Shown here: piece by piece, positions 63,412 to 64,000 of the stretch | Numbering within the stretch: the first letter of the stretch is position 1 | Layout: the number at the start of each line of letters is the position of its first letter | From: Rhodococcus sp. UNC23MFCrub1.1 | GTDB lineage: Bacteria > Actinomycetota > Actinomycetes > Mycobacteriales > Mycobacteriaceae | Reading direction: 5' to 3' | DNA: 64,000 nucleotides | Assembly (NCBI RefSeq): GCF_000686025.1 | Contig: NZ_JMLQ01000006.1 | Coordinates: 62,001-126,000, forward strand | Notes under the pieces: model-generated | The model's input: only the letters and a program-made list of their open reading frames with translations | Databases searched by the model: none | Told to the model about the DNA's origin: nothing | Made by a program: the position numbers and the translations under genes

Positions 63412-64000
63412 CAACATCCGTCACCACGTTCGAGCAGGACTGGGCTGCATGGCATTCCGATCGCGAGGAGTACTTCCGCGATCCGTTGGGCTGGGTCGCG
63501 CTCACAGGTCTGTACTGGTTGACCGAGACCGACGCGGCTGTGGGGGATCTGCCCGGTGTGTGGCGCGCCGACGACGACGCTCTGCACGTCACCGCGAGCA
63601 CGGGCGACGGGTTGTCGGTCGACGGGGTGGTCGTGGACGGGACTGTCGCTCTGCACCCTGTCGAGGGGGCTCCCGGCCTCCTCGTGGCCGCCGGTGAGCG
63701 GCGCGTCGAGGTGATTCGCCGCACCGGCTCGGTGGCCCTGCGCGTGCACGACCCCGCGGCCCCCACCTTGGCGTCGTTCGGCGGGATCCCCACCTTCGCA
63801 CCCGACGAGAAGTGGCGCGTGAGTGGCACGTTCACGCCGTACGACTCCGAGCGCACGGTCACCACCGCGGCCGTCGTCGAGGGTCTGGAGCACCACCACG
63901 CCGGGCTGGGCGTCATCGACTTCACGCTCGGGAACGCACCGCAACAGTTCGTCGCATTCCGAGGGAAGGCGGGCGGCTTCCACATCCTCTTCACCGACGA
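63408..64000 (+). CDS. DUF1684 protein, C-terminus outside window
   Basis: 197 residues are visible from ATG 63408 (AAGGAG upstream; 4-base overlap with the SsuD-like gene). The N-terminus FEQDWAAWHSDREEYFRDPLGWVALTGLYWL, then GDLPGVWR and FTPYDSERTV, match DUF1684. The family has no established activity but often lies with oxidoreductase or organosulfur genes. The last third is beyond base 64000. Confidence 0.85.
   Translation, partial: MTTSVTTFEQDWAAWHSDREEYFRDPLGWVALTGLYWLTETDAAVGDLPGVWRADDDALHVTASTGDGLSVDGVVVDGTVALHPVEGAPGLLVAAGERRVEVIRRTGSVALRVHDPAAPTLASFGGIPTFAPDEKWRVSGTFTPYDSERTVTTAAVVEGLEHHHAGLGVIDFTLGNAPQQFVAFRGKAGGFHILFTD

Overview
The window is high-GC (about 70%) actinobacterial chromosome from a mycolic-acid-containing member of the Mycobacteriales, most like Rhodococcus/Rhodococcoides. 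The reasons are an mmpL3-type transporter, an AftD-type arabinofuranosyltransferase, a DUF3068 protein beside a TmaT-like acyltransferase, FprA, a DinB protein of the thiol-transferase type, and gene order that follows M. tuberculosis Rv0206c to Rv0244c, then the Rv2498c-Rv2502c leucine block, then purT/rhodanese/metZ (Rv0389-Rv0391). Names rest on recognised motifs and gene order; no search was run. I saw no rRNA, tRNA, CRISPR array or transposase.

Layout. 1-9.1 kb: mmpL3 (cut by the window edge), NYN protein and trmB on the minus strand; a P-loop/membrane protein pair and a small Asp-rich protein on the plus strand; GTP-dependent PEP carboxykinase; a ROK kinase. 9.1-24 kb is an envelope-glycan locus: two methyltransferases, a GT4 glycosyltransferase, a multispanning Rv0226c-like protein, a MOP flippase, a short catabolic pair (FAH hydrolase, zinc alcohol dehydrogenase), DUF3068, a TmaT-like acyltransferase, then aftD with its small DUF2613 partner. 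24-30.1 kb: universal stress protein, LpqI-type GH3 lipoprotein, TetR regulator, htdX-fabG4 and the divergent fadA2; fadE5 lies 12 kb further on. 30.1-34.2 kb: an accessory retron-type reverse transcriptase with a structured leader, a VanW-family protein and a flavin reductase. 34.4-40.4 kb: a tightly overlapped leucine/branched-chain acyl-CoA operon (accD, accA, fadE, maoC, citE). 40.5-41.6 kb: an AbiEi/DUF559 nuclease-like gene flanked by two 80-bp palindromic repeats. 41.6-50.8 kb: fadE5, a methyltransferase, CoA transferase, DinB, purT, DUF456, amidohydrolase, SMP-30 lactonase and fprA. 51-60 kb: ene-reductase, small membrane protein, MFS exporter, rhodanese-metZ, isochorismate synthase, HAD phosphatase, GNAT and Eis-like acetyltransferases. 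60-64 kb: three flavin monooxygenases and a DUF1684 protein in one overlapped operon that continues past the edge.

How the genes work together. Most of the first 30 kb serves envelope building: mycolate export (MmpL3, TmaT), arabinan/lipoglycan assembly (AftD, GT4, GT-C-like protein, flippase, DUF3068) and muropeptide recycling (LpqI), joined to acyl-CoA/fatty-acid enzymes (HtdX, FabG4, FadA2, FadE5). The htdX-fabG4/fadA2 and fadE5 control regions share a TACTCG-NN-AGTAA palindrome, so one repressor, perhaps the local TetR, may link them. Many genes overlap by 4 bases (ATGA/GTGA). Several have TANNNT boxes 6-8 nt before the start codon, as expected of leaderless transcripts.

Most unusual items: the reverse transcriptase preceded by a 10-bp inverted repeat enclosing four hairpins (a candidate retron); the DUF559-type gene bracketed by paired palindromes; aftD lacking any ATG/GTG/TTG start at its conserved N-terminus and apparently starting at CTG; and a dispersed GGCCGGAGGCCGG repeat at four intergenic sites.
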